Shown: piece after piece, positions 24,463 through 35,790 of the stretch
Layout: each line of letters begins with the position of its first letter
Position numbering within the stretch: the first letter of the stretch is position 1
Assembly (NCBI RefSeq): GCF_000208865.1
Contig: NC_018395.1
Coordinates: forward strand, 5,814,839-5,878,838
DNA: 64,000 nt
DNA from: Neospora caninum Liverpool
Lineage: Eukaryota; Apicomplexa; Conoidasida; Eucoccidiorida; Sarcocystidae
Direction: 5' to 3'
Program-made: the position numbers and the translations under genes
Notes under the pieces: model-generated
What the model was told of the DNA's origin: nothing
Database searches by the model: none
Seen by the model: only the letters and a program-made list of their open reading frames with translations

Positions 24463-27400
24463 GTAAGGCCGGACCACGACATACAGTGCTCGACCGCAAA
24501 ATATACATACATTCATACATGTGCACATGTATATGTATAGATGGTGTGTATGTTGATACATGTGTGAGAAATTTTGGAGAAGGTTGATACCTCCACAGCT
24601 GCGGAGCATCCGTGTCTCATCTCGATGCCTAAGGAAGCGCCTGGATGTGCATCAGTTCCTTTCTCTTTCTTGGTCTCTCTCACCCCGCTGGTAGCCTTCC
24701 ACATCCCTTCTCGCCCACAGCTGACGTGCGTCCGCAATGAGTTCGCAGCGTCTTCTTTGGCGCCGTGTCCCTCGACTCGAGGCTTCAAGTACAAATCGAC
24801 ATGGATCGATGCACAGACAAAGCGATGGACGGGGCGGCTAGGTAGCGGGATAGCGAGAGACGTGCGCAGAGTGGCGTGCATGCTTCGCTGGTGGGGTGTG
24901 AAGGATTGTCGTCCTTTCCTTCTTTGCATTGCCTGTTAGGGCGCGCCAGCGCTACTGGTCCCTCTGGCGCTTCTTTGCGATCCTGCGGCGTATGCGGAGG
25001 AGCTCTTTGCTTTTCCAGCTTCACGTTTCGCGAGGATTCCGCTTCTCGTCGATGCCGACGGCTATCTCTATCGCTACGTCCCCGAGCACAATGTCCGTGA
25101 GTTGGAGTTTTTCCAACTCGTCCAGCTCGCCTACGAGCGCGTCTCTGTCGCCGAGGCCTCCCCGCGGTCTGCGCGGTTCTCGGCTCCCCACCCCCTGCAG
25201 GCGCTGCTGGCTGAAGACGCCGCACGATTCCCCGAGGCGAGAAACGCAGAGCGAGGCCCGAGGCGACGCAACGGCCCCAGGAGCGTCGTCCGTGGAACCG
25301 AGCGAGGAGTCGAGGGCGAAAGCGAGATCGAGGGCGACGATGCTGGTAGTTTCGGAGGAGACGAGCAGGCTTCCGACTCTCGAGAGACAGCGGAGTCTTT
25401 GCGGCGATCCGCCCTGGAGCGCCTTCACCTGCGGCCTGACGAACTGTCTCCAAATGTGGCCACGACCTCGTCCCGGCGAGAGTCCCAAGAGAACAAACAC
25501 AGGCCCTTCTGGATCGTCTCGCCTCGGGGGGTAGGAGCGGAGCCTGCGTCTCGGGAGAGAGAAGGCGCGAAAGAGCAGGAGACGGAGAGACAGGAGACGC
25601 CGGCTCCGACGGCGTGGGTTGCAGCCCAAGACGCAGACGCGCCTGCGTCGTGGCCTCAGCGGCTCGTTTCCAGAGGAAGAGACGCAAGCGCAGGAATTGC
25701 CGACGTCCAACGACAGGTGAGGATCGGGTCCTGAGATAAGCGTCCTGGATGCTTTCGAGTCAGCGTGTGCGTTTTTTCGCATGTCGTTTCTCCCGTTCCT
25801 TCTCAGTTTCCTTCTTGCCAGGCGTTCGATCTGGCTGGATCGCTCATGTGACTGATACGTGTCTGTGGACCACGCGCCGAGTCTTAGCTCTCCTTGTACG
25901 GAGGGCGTCTGTGTCTGTGTCTAGCGCGTCTCGGGTTCGTTCTCGTGCTTGCGTCTGCCTGCCGAACGCCCGTTTTCCCTCTTTGCTGTGGCTGGGCCTT
26001 CTCGCCAGATTCGCCGCGCAGCCACGCTGTTCACGGAGACTGTCTCCGAGTCGCTCTCGGGCGTCGTCTCTCTCTTCCCTTCGCGAGATTCCTGCGAGGG
26101 TCCCGACGTGGATTTGGAGATTGTCGACTCGGGGGCGATCGACCGGCCGCTCAGCACTGCGTCGCTGGCGTCCTCCCCCCGTTCGTCGCGGTCTTCCCGC
26201 TCTGTGTCGTCCTGCTACAATCGAGGGATTGGGCGCAGTCGACAGAGACTGGGACAAGGCGAGACAAAAGAAGAAACCGAAGAAGAGGACGAAGGAAACC
26301 GAGACGACGGGGACGGCGACGTGGTCAGTCGGGCTGTGGGGCCGAGCCTCGGGCGGCGAGGGCGCGGAGAGACAGAGGGGCCAAGAGGTGGAGAGGAAGT
26401 TGCCGCGAAGCACGCATCATCAGAGGAACCGTGTCACGAGTCGGTGAACGCGAAGGAGGAGGAGAAATCCTCGTTTCTCTCTCGTCTCCTGAGCCACGCG
26501 GAATTGTCCTCCGTCGGCGAGCGCCTGGACGGCCTCCACGGCGAAGTGACGAGACGCGTCTCCGGTCTTCGGTCCTGGTCAAAGTCGTTTCACATCCCCA
26601 GCGGCACAGCAGCGCAGGGCGCGCTGGAACGAAACGCCGAAACGCCCGAGCGTGGCGAATGTTCAACGGGACGACGAAGAACCCAGGAAGGCCCGAGACA
26701 CCAAGTGCTCAGGAACGCCTTTCCTGATCACGCGCCGGCCCAGTCTCCCCCTTCTTCGTTTTCGTCTTTCCCGCGGGGCTCCAGCCCAGAGGAGCGGCGA
26801 GCAAGCGAGAGCTCCGCGCAAGGTGACCACGGAGCCGCGTCCGTCTCGGCGTCCCATGGAGAGCCGGACGAGGCGTGGAGACGCATGTGTCGCTCGCTGG
26901 CATTCCTGAAACAGAACCGAATCGTTCCAGATTTCGCTGGCGTCGCGCTCGTTCGCCCCGGCGGCGCGGCGTTGCAGGACGCGCAGCGGCGCCGCCTCGC
27001 GCGCGTCTACGCAGCGGAGGAAGCCCGCAAGAGCGACGAGCGCGAACTCAGAAAGCGGTCGGCAGCACGCATGCAGGACCGTCCCTCGTTCGCCCCCGAT
27101 GGGCTGCAGCGTCTCCCCCAGCCCAGTAGGTCGTGTCCAGGGAGCGAAAACAGGGCGTGGACGCCTCCACACCGGAAGAGGGACGGGGCGGAAAGGGTGA
27201 TGGGAGGAGCGGTTAGGAGAAAGCAAACGAGCGACAGGCACGCGGTAGGCCACGCCGTGGGTGCGTTTCTGTGTGGGTTGTGTGGGAGCGTGTCGGAGAT
27301 TTGTTTTTTCACGTGGCCGCAGAATTCCGGTTTCGTGTTGCCACACGCGTGAACGTCGTATCAGCGACTTCTCCGTTTTATGTGGAAACGCACTTCTGAA

Positions 27401-29631
27401 GCAACGGAGAAGGCCCGAGTCGCAGTGAGACTTGCGCCTCCCTGTGACCTCCGCTTTCTCGCTTTCCCCGCCCTTCCGTTTCTACTTGGTCTCCTCTGTG
27501 TGTTGTTCTCGGTGACGTGCTCTCGTCTGGTTCCACACCGGCGGGTTTTCCGCCTCTGGGCCTGGCAATCGTGTCCCTCTTCTTACGGAGCTTCTCCTCC
27601 CTTCCTGGCAATCGCCCCGTGCCCCGTCGGTCCTTTCGCCTTCGTGCCCGCGGTTTCTGCATTTGCTTCCTCCCGCCCCCCTCCCCCCCGCCCACTGGTT
27701 TTATCGCTGTCTGCCTGTCTAGCGCGCATGTGTCCTGTTATGTGTTGCAGCCTTCGAATCGTCTGTAGATTTCGCGTTCTCGCCCTTTGCGGTCTCGCGC
27801 GAGGCTGTGCACTCTCCCGATTCGACGGATTGGCAAGTCGGCGAGCGGACGCTTGTCTGGGAGAAGCTCGACGACGAGGTTCGAGGCGGACGAAGCCATG
27901 CACGAGACGCGAACACGCCTCGCGACGGCGTCCTTATGCTTCGCGTAAGACCCACGGCCCACACGGCTCTTCCTGGCCGTCGGGAGGGATCTGTGCACCA
28001 AAGTTGATCCTCGGCAATAAACATTAGACACTACCGTTCCGATCTCGTGCGACCGGAATCGAACTGCGGTGTGCTACACAGAGACACTCAAGGCCTGCAC
28101 GAGGCGTCCTCGTATATACGCTTCAGACGCAGGTTATAAATACCCCCTTCTGAGAGATTTCCACTCCGCCCCTAGGCAGGCACTGGCAGTCAGGAAAAAG
28201 CTGCCTCTTCGTTTTTGCCCATTTCTGCTAACGATTGCGACGGAGTCTCCAACTTTCGCGTGCGCGTCGCCGCGAGCCCCGTGGAAACTTACCGGCGTGG
28301 ACAGCTGCGTGCGCCGACTTTGCTAAGGCGTTTGGAGTTTTTGAGTGCGAACGTTTTTTCTGTGTTTTGTCACGATGTACAGCTGCACATTCCTCTCGCT
28401 CAGCCCGCGATTCCGTGTCTCCTCCAAGTGAAACTCGGCCGCAGCTTCATCGGATCGCATGCAGGCGACCCCGCGGCGAGCGTTCGCCAGTTCGCCGACT
28501 CGCTGGGCCTCAGCCAGCGAAGCCGCACGACTCTGCGAATCCGCCAAAGAGTCAAAGCGGCTCTCTTCGAGGCCTACGACCCTGGGACCGCAGCCAAGAT
28601 GCTGACGGTAAGGCGATCGCGAGGCGAAGACCCGCTTACGCACGGCTAGTGATGGGGGGGGGGGGGGGGGGGGGGCAGCTGTCGCACACGAAACGCGAGG
28701 GAGAGGCCAGAAGCGTACAGAGACAGAGGAAGAAGAGTGCAGGGCGCAACGGCGGTGAGAGCGGAAGAGCAAAGGACGCGATCAGAGAGGACGAGAGAGA
28801 CTGAAGATGTATTTCTCTTCAGGGGAAAGACCAGCCTAGACGAAGTCTGTGCGAAAGCTAGGAACGCCGCGTGTCTCGCGGCACTCTCCGCACTCCTTCG
28901 CCGTGTGCGGACACCTCACGTGTTACTCGGTTTCGTTTTTTCGCCCCGATTTCGTTCCCCGCGGCATCGTCCCCGATTCGGTCTCGTGGGTTTTGGCTCT
29001 TTCAGAATCTCGCACCTGCCGACGTGGGCCTCGGAGACGTTGCGCCCTTCCTCTCTGTCGAACAACTCCAGGCTCTCCTCAAGAGCTGGCAGCAAGCAGA
29101 GGTAAACTCCACCCCACGAAGGCCTCCAGCTCCTACGCGCGTCGATCTCGTGCTCCTTCTTCGCCTCTTGGCTCTTTTCGCTGTTGGAACCTGGCGCTGC
29201 TTCGGGGATTTTGGTTCATTCCGTCATCCTCTCCATCATCGCTTGTCATTTGTTTGTTTCCGCACGGCGTTGACTCATCCAGTCGTCTCGGGTGCTCCTC
29301 CGCCTTTTGGGGTTCGCTCTTTTGCGTTTTCGCTCACGCTGCCCCTGGCGTTCTGTGACCGTTTTCTTCGTCTTTTTAGAAGATACAGAATACCGCACAG
29401 GCTTCCCTTGCCTTTCGCCTCGCCTACGCCACCTTCACAGAAAACCCCCAAAGCCGAGTAAGACGCTGAGTCCCTCCAATTGCGTACATCCAAACGTATA
29501 TATATATATATATATATATATGTACGCATATGTATACATGCTTAGTGATACGAGTCTGTGGGTAGGCTTGCATCTGTTGTGCATGACCGGGGTCGCGTGT
29601 GCGCACTGGTTGATAGAAGGATGGATATATA

Positions 29632-29671
<40 letters not shown>

Positions 29672-30931
29672 TGTTTCCGTCTATTTCAACGTGTGTACAT
29701 CTGCGTGCCCTTTCGTTTTTCTGATTAGCCCTTTGTTTTCGTTGCTTTTTCCGCGTGTTTTAGTATGGCTTTATGTTTGCATCGGTTTTTTTGTGCTCCC
29801 GTCGTGTGCCCGCAGGAGTGCGGAGGTGTGAAGCGTGTGACGTTCGACCGCATGCAGTGCGCGGGACTGGATGCAGCCGAAGTTCTCCAGCTTCTTCACC
29901 GGTGGGTGGCCCTCTTTAGTGTTACTTGTTCTGTAGCCCGTGTGCCTTGCGATGTCGGTTTTGTTTCTGTTCCTTTGTTCTCTTCTCGCTTTCTGCCTTC
30001 TGTCGCGTTCCCTCCTCGGCAGTTTTCGCCACACGCTCTTCCGTCTCTTCTCTAATCCCTGTTCTTTTTCCGTGCCTCGCCGCCTCTTATCCCGCCCTTT
30101 ACTCTCGAGACCGTCTTCTTCGCGTTTCGTCTCCACTCTCCCTGCTCCAGTAGGACCACCCACCTCTCTGCTCTGATCCTTCTGTTGTCTCTACAGTCGC
30201 CCTCAAACCGTAAACCCCCCGTGTCCCTCCTCCCTTGGCGTTTCCGTCGTTTCTTCCCTCCGTTCGTTTTCGCGCTCCTTCCACTTGTGCATGTGTCCCC
30301 GTTCTCGCGTCTCGCTTCCTCGCCCTCGTCCCCTTTTGTTTCCTCTCGCTTTCTTGCCTCTCCCGCCCTCCCCGGTCATGTGCTCTGGTCTCGTCTGTGG
30401 TGTCCGAGTCCTCTTTCCAGGTTCCTCTCCCTCCACCGCCAGGTGGCGAGCGTCTGTCTCGTTAAGATCTCGGCGCTGATCGAATGGCTCCGGCACCAGC
30501 CGTTTTTCCGCTTCTACTCCACCTCGCTGTTCCTTTTCGTGGACCTGAGCGATCCTGCGGCGAGTGCCGATTGCCGGTGGGCCTCCTTCTCCCACGCCGT
30601 TCGCCGAGACGGCCGGCACGCGCTTGCGGGGGAATTTCGAGACGCCAGAGCAGACGGAGCGATTCCGGTGACGCGGGCGCCTAAACCTAGTCAGGAACGA
30701 GGCCTGTCGTCTCCGACGTACGCGGGTGCGCCCCCACGCGCTTCTCACCTGTCGCCTGGCGGTGCGCCGTTCGGACGCGGCGAGCACGCACCAGAGAGAG
30801 GGAAAAGCGAAGAGCGGACGAACCGGCTCCGGTGGAGAGAAGACGAGAGCCTAGACGAAGTTAACGCGGGAGTCTTGGAGGGGCTCGAAGCCATACGCGA
30901 GGTCGCTCGCGCCTGCATTTGGGGGACGTGA
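22819..30931 (+). CDS. Inositol-polyphosphate-kinase-like protein (probable pseudokinase), about 1,575 aa
   Basis: Nine exons: 22819-24462, 24940-25716, 26009-27125, 27751-27944, 28383-28607, 29006-29101, 29380-29457, 29816-29901, 30421-30931. All phases match and the total is 1,576 codons. The start ATG follows AAACG and opens a Ser-rich tail. IPK-family landmarks appear in order: GYLYRYVP plus RELEFFQLVQ (about 590-610), IVPDFAGV (about 1110-1120), PCLLQVKLG (1255-1263), FYSTSLFLFV (1437-1446), CRWASFSHA (1457-1465), and a C-terminal VLEGLEAI helix. The family signature is PxxxDxKxG; here Asp is Gln1259. The late catalytic Asp of the DFAH-like motif is Ser1461. The nucleotide-binding Lys near the N lobe appears to be Arg593. 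Active members phosphorylate inositol phosphates; this one may have lost activity (inference). Confidence 0.75.
24940..25716 (+). CDS. Exon 2 of the IPK-like gene: N-lobe start
   Basis: It follows GCCTGTTAG and ends CGACAG|GTGAGG, phase 0 on both sides, 259 codons. It encodes residues 549-807. RIPLLVDADGYLYRYVP followed by RELEFFQLVQLAYERV resembles the IPK strand, nucleotide-binding strand and helix of the type 'KP...ElxFY'. The expected Lys is Arg. The exon then runs into a long acidic and Arg-rich insert. Confidence 0.7.
26009..27125 (+). CDS. Exon 3 of the IPK-like gene: insert and 'FxPxFxG' segment
   Basis: The acceptor is CTCGCCAG|ATT and the donor CCCA|GTAGGT, in phase 0 and out phase 1. 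Most of it is a low-complexity insert. Near 26.9 kb, LAFLKQNRIVPDFAGVAL matches the IPK segment in which a Pro-containing strand precedes a Gly-Val ('P.y.Gv'). Confidence 0.7.
27751..27944 (+). CDS. Exon 4 of the IPK-like gene
   Basis: The acceptor is TGTTGCAG and the donor CTTCGC|GTAAGA, in phase 1 and out phase 0. It encodes FESSVDFAFSPFAVS and ends DGVLMLR, which corresponds to the strand before the kinase hinge in IPK proteins. Confidence 0.7.
28383..28607 (+). CDS. Exon 5 of the IPK-like gene: signature motif
   Basis: It starts after GATGTACAG and ends TGACG|GTAAGG, phase 0 on both sides. It holds the altered signature PCLLQVKLG, in which the Asp of PxxxDxKxG is Gln while the Lys and Gly remain. 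It continues to SLGLSQRSRTTLRI, similar to the family's 'STS..lGxRI' segment. Confidence 0.75.
28654..28675 (+). repeat. G22 homopolymer in an intron
   Basis: Twenty-two consecutive G on the + strand, about 45 bases downstream of the exon 5 donor of the IPK-like gene. Confidence 0.98.
29006..29901 (+). CDS. Exons 6-8 of the IPK-like gene
   Basis: Three short exons at 29006-29101, 29380-29457 and 29816-29901, all with GT-AG ends. Phases are 0/0, 0/0 and 0/2. They encode a helical region (FLSVEQLQALLKSWQQAE, ASLAFRLAYATFTENP, LDAAEVLQLLHR) that fits the helical part of IPK proteins after the signature motif. The intervening introns contain (TA)n tracts. Confidence 0.65.
29497..29665. repeat. 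Two (TA)n tracts in one intron
   Basis: Tracts at about 29,497-29,520 and 29,635-29,665 lie between exons 7 and 8 of the IPK-like gene. Confidence 0.95.
30421..30931 (+). CDS. Last exon of the IPK-like gene
   Basis: It follows a long pyrimidine tract ending TTTCCAG, in phase 2. It encodes the helix LVKISALIEWLRHQP, then FYSTSLFLFVD (family 'ySSSLLfvyd') and CRWASFSHA, where active enzymes have an Asp (IDFAH type). A charged insert follows, then NAGVLEGLEAIREVARACI before TGA. That is the usual C-terminal helix ('D.GfL.GL..L'). Confidence 0.75.
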
Positions 30932-31255
30932 GAGAAGAGCGACAAACCGGAACCGAGTTGGACGGCGTGTCGGCACCTGGCGCAACGTCCGGTGTGCCTC
31001 GCAGTTCCGAATCTTGCATATGTGAAGACGAAAAAAAGAGACCCGTGAGGAGGAACGACCTGCTGGCTGCCTGAGAGGGATTCCTCGCTTCTGTTGTTTG
31101 TGGGCGCAGGCGATGCTAGCCACTGCGCAAAGATTCCGTGCTGTCACTTCACCTTTTTGAATGTGTCCTCTGCATGGAAGATTCACCTATATACAGATGT
31201 GCAGAAACTCATGAATCGGTTCCATAGACACAGGGCTACTTACACATTTGCGTCG

Positions 31256-31293
<38 letters not shown>

Positions 31294-31319
31294 TGGAGGC
31301 ACCGCTATAAACGCATTTC

Positions 31320-31362
<43 letters not shown>

Positions 31363-33068
31363 GTAGGTTCGTGTGTAGGCGAAACGTGCATAGTTTCGTA
31401 TTTTTCATGTGCATGTGCACGTCTCTGTGTCACCAAAAGTAGAGCACAGGATGCATTTCTGTGTAGGCTTTGATGCATGCTGTTTGGCGTCGAGCACCGG
31501 CAGCGCGACAAAGGGCGAGGCGATCCACGCCGCAAGGGGACAACGGCGAAGAGCGTTAGGTTTTTCACGCGGGCTGTCTTTAGTCTTTTGGGCGACACGG
31601 GAAAAAAGGAAGCGGCTCGAACTTGGGAGGCATATTTGTCTTGTGAAAAAGACGTACGTCTTCGTTTTTTAGACCGTGTCGTTCGGACATGCAGTCTGCG
31701 GATGCGTTTTCTGCATGCAGTGGGCAGCTGTCATCCTTTGGTGACGGGCGTCCATGGCCAGGGAATTCGCAAAGGGAGAAGAAAGGACGCAGTGCAACAG
31801 GAAAAGTACGGCACGTGTCCTTTTCTTAGAGCGTCTTCGGGTTGGGTGCATGCAGCAAACAAATGGAGATGCTTACCCTCTCCTCTCACAGCGAACACTC
31901 TTTCGCCCCTGGCTCACATCGTGTATATTCATATATGATGTATAGAAGGCGTGGACATTTGGTTGCAGTTTTGCATCGAACAGAGAGGAAGCGGGACTGT
32001 TTTTTCAATCGTTTTTCAAGGATGCCTTCCCGGTCTTTGTCCCGGCTCGAGCGCAGAGACACAGGGAAACCCGTGGGCATTGTTGGGCTCTTCTTCCACA
32101 TCATGCCACCCTACGGACCTGCCTTACCTTGAAACCGCATGCAGTGAGAAGCGCCGGTAGCTGCGTTTCGGCAGCCCAAGTCCTCCGTATTGGGAGACAG
32201 GGTGTATGTTCTAAGCAAGAGGCGTGTGCACATGCAGAGAAAAACTCCAGCGCCGACTGCCGGTCACGCCAACATCGTGTCTCCTGTCGAGAGACCAAGT
32301 CGACTGCCCGTTTTTTCACAACGAAGGATGCAAATCTAAATGCACGTATGCATCGCCATCCAAATACAGAGGTCTACAGATGAAATTGAGGCGGCGGTAT
32401 GCATTGCTGTTTCTTGGTACGTGTAAAAGAATCCTCAGCGTGGGACATTTTCTGTTAACTGCAGGTCGATATATCGGTGCCTGAGCTTGCAAGAGTTCAG
32501 GAGGACGGAAAATGAACGGGGTTCCTGGTTTATTTCAACTAAACCACCAACGTTTTAAGATGAATGTATTGTTATAGCACCCCACTAAAGACGAATTCGT
32601 TGCCGGCACTGAATGAGGTGTTCTAGGCGTGTAGGCGTCCCTCGACGAATATCGTCTCCGTCTCTACATGCAAATGAATATTCGCATTCATCCTCGTAAG
32701 TGCCGAATACCGAAAGGTTGATAAGCAGCGCCCTCTTCTGTAACATACGCAAATACAGAGTCCCCAGCTTGTTTCTTTTTGGAAGCAGCTTTCACATGTC
32801 CGTGGCAGAAGCCGCATATCCCCGCAAAACGAGCCTTCATCCTCAGTGGCGTGTATGGACACCTCTCTGCAAATGTTCATTGAAACCATAAATGTGCATG
32901 GATGTACACACATTTAGAAAGACACAAACACAATTACAGAGTCGCGCACACTCTCGTATGGTATATCTCAATGTAGATCCGTCAAACTCTCTTGTACAGG
33001 GCTACTCATATAACAGTTAGGAGAGAAATCTGGCGATTCAAAGAAACACAAGCAAAGCCGAGGACCAC

Positions 33069-33106
<38 letters not shown>

Positions 33107-34188
33107 AAAACTTGTCGCTACATTCCTCTGTCTCTTAACCGTCACTGATTAGCCTTGCGCTCTCGAGAAGGACGGAAAAGGTGTTTCATCGGAAGAGGGG
33201 AACGCAGCACGCGTCGCGCTGCCACCGATACGAACAGCCAACGACGGAAAACAGATGTGGTCTTTTGGTTTGGGTATCTTCTTCACATTCCCAAGGCTGT
33301 ACATCTGCATCTGTTTCAGTTCATCGCTCTCGTCGCCGCCAGCTCGGCGGCGGGGCCTAGCTGTGCTTTCACAGTCGCCTTGATTTCCTTAATTGTTTGG
33401 TCACTCTACAGGAGATGCACAGCGAAAAAGACAAATTAGGCACCAGATGCAGATATAATCGTATCGAGATGAACGGTGGATATACGTGCGTGTGCGTGCA
33501 GGCAGGATACAAAGACAGATAGGCAGAAATACCCACCTAGAGAGGTACGTAGAGGGCGAGAGAAAGAAATGAACATAGTTGTGCGCAGATGTGTGTATAA
33601 CTATGTAGTTACGCCTACTTGCTCCTTTCGAATCGGATCAAATGCGGCAGTTGAGGGGACCTACGCGAAGTGTCAGGCGAACTTTGTCTTTCACGTTTTC
33701 TCCCAAGACGGAGAAAAGAAGATCGTTGACTGTATAAGCATGTTGGACAACTTGAGGAACCTACATGAGCCGACAAGAACGGGAGACAAGATTCCACTCT
33801 AGAGGGGAAGAGAAAGGAGCTCGAGGCATTTCCGCTCAACCACGGAGTCCACCGCGTGGCGGCTCACCCTGTCCCCTCTTCAGGAAATAGGGAAAACGAG
33901 TTTACAACGCCTTCCAATACATGGGTTTTCACTTGCCAACTTGCATCCATATGTTATAGAAACATGTATATGTAAACACCCTGAACGAGAGACCTCAATA
34001 CACAGATCGACAGTTGGATGGAAAACGTCGGTCGATCCATAGATTGAGATACAGGGCGAGACAGTTGTGTTTTGTGTACTGTGTTCGGGAGGTTGTATTC
34101 ACGAAAATATATACATGTGTAGATAGATGCATATGCTCCAATTAAAAGGTATCACCAGATGTAGCTACATACCTATGAATAGATGGAA

Positions 34189-34225
<37 letters not shown>

Positions 34226-34435
34226 AAGAAGTCGTACCGAGAGAGCGAGTGTCTCAACGAGGTCTGGGAGGCACCCCAAAGTATCGAAAGCGGCCGCGGG
34301 AAGGTCCAACAATACCAAGCCTGCAACACGCCGACAGGTTCCATTTAAGGCAAACATAATCCAAGCGAAGCCGGTTCAGAGGCTCTGGAAAGTCTAACCT
34401 CTATTTCAGGCGGTTGTCTTTGTATGTATATATAC

Positions 34436-34473
<38 letters not shown>

Positions 34474-34664
34474 CACAGTGACATACATGCTGGCAGACGT
34501 GAAGGCTTTTCACAGGATCGTATGCGTACATAAGCATAGCGATTTAGTGGAGAGAAAGGCGGGCTATGGAAAGGGAAGCACAGCGATCCAACGGACGATC
34601 CTCTCGACCTCACCACATGTCTGTATGGGAATACATATATATATATATATATATATTACATACG

Positions 34665-34700
<36 letters not shown>
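30932..34700. other. Convergent intergenic region, no supported gene
   Basis: It lies between the 3' ends of the IPK-like gene (+) and the NDK/AK gene (-). It is lower in GC than its neighbours and carries (TA)n tracts at about 31,259-31,290, 31,323-31,356, 33,072-33,100 and 34,191-34,222. A 94-codon + frame at 33,155-33,439 contains a hydrophobic, membrane-segment-like stretch (about 33,300-33,410). Another frame covers 33,476-33,802. Neither has recognisable domains or partner exons, so I do not call them genes. Confidence 0.5.
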
Positions 34701-34704
<4 letters not shown>

Positions 34705-34740
34705 CACATATGATATATATATATATATATATATATATGA
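34438..34740. repeat. Clustered (TA)n tracts
   Basis: A tract at about 34,438-34,468 and a compound array at 34,634-34,740 (TA runs broken by TTACATACGATA-like interruptions), at or just beyond the likely 3' end of the NDK/AK gene. Confidence 0.9.
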
Positions 34741-35748
34741 ATGCACCTGCACATGAAGAGGTAGACTTAAGTCCAGCTGGGTGACGTGAAGATTTTGCTC
34801 ACCGTCAATAGTGCATGCTTGTTGGAGTTGAAGCAGCTGAGCAAAGACGCCAGCTTCGCTGTCGAGAGGCTGTACCCAGCACAGGATTCGTTTTGCATGG
34901 CAAATGAGGCCCGAAAGCAAAACGCCTCCTTTTCTCTGAACCAGCGTTACAAGTCTCTTTTCCGCATTCTCTGGGAATCGGGTTACTCCGCTCTGGGCCG
35001 CGACGCACTCTCGGCGACGTCGAAGAGTGAGGCACAACGAAAGCAAAACGAAACAGAAGGCAGGCACGCGAGAGACTGACAGAGGGGCGCGCGACGCCCG
35101 AGAAAGAAGCCTATCAACTTACGATTATATATATAAATACACATCGATACAAAGAACTATACAAATAATACATGTATAAACATATGTCCCCTTTGTTCGC
35201 CTGTGAATAAATGAGAAATTGAAGCATCGTTTTAATGGATAGGTCCGTGGCGCGAGAGGCGCTCGAAGTGCTTCACTAGGTCTCTTGGTACCTCACACGT
35301 CTTTCTGAGTATCTAACCATAAGCTACCAGTTGCAGCGGGCCTAGGAATCGAGAAAAGAAAACAGGCGACGACGCGATGTTTCGAATCGGATCCTCGCTC
35401 GACTCTTTCCGTTTCCCCGTCTCAAGGTTCTGTGCATACTGCGAAGGGAAATCCACAGACGACAAGAGTTTCCGAGGGTGAGCGCCTGAGCTCCGCGAGG
35501 AGCAGTGCGGTCGCTTCCGCGTTCGCATTGCGGTGAGCAGCCAAGTCTCTCGGCTGCGCCGTCGCCTGAACGAGAAGGACCAAGACCCGAGATCAAAACG
35601 GAAGCAAACCGAAAGGAAAGAATTACATCACCGAACTCGACACTGGCGATTTGCGTGCCCAGATATAGATTAATATCCATGCACAGAAACATGGATGAGA
35701 GAAGGCATGTGACCAAGTGCATCTGTGTATATAAATCACCATAGCTCC

Positions 35749-35790
<42 letters not shown>

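Noticed and set aside
24056..24466. Alternative + frame at the end of IPK exon 1 that looks coding
   Set aside because: At the shared GTAAGG donor it would leave phase 2, which does not fit the only acceptor before exon 2; the frame used fits in phase 0.
28044..28103. tRNA-like element on the - strand: perfect 7-base terminal stem (CTCGTGC/GCACGAG) and a GTTCGATTCC T-loop-like string
   Set aside because: At 60 bases it is too short, the T-stem does not pair, and no anticodon stem can be drawn. Probably chance inside an intron.
34786..35079. Plus-strand 97-codon frame with coding-like composition
   Set aside because: The opposite strand fits the AK tail of the gene on that strand, and the + frame has no partner exons. 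Kept as an uncertainty for the 3' end.
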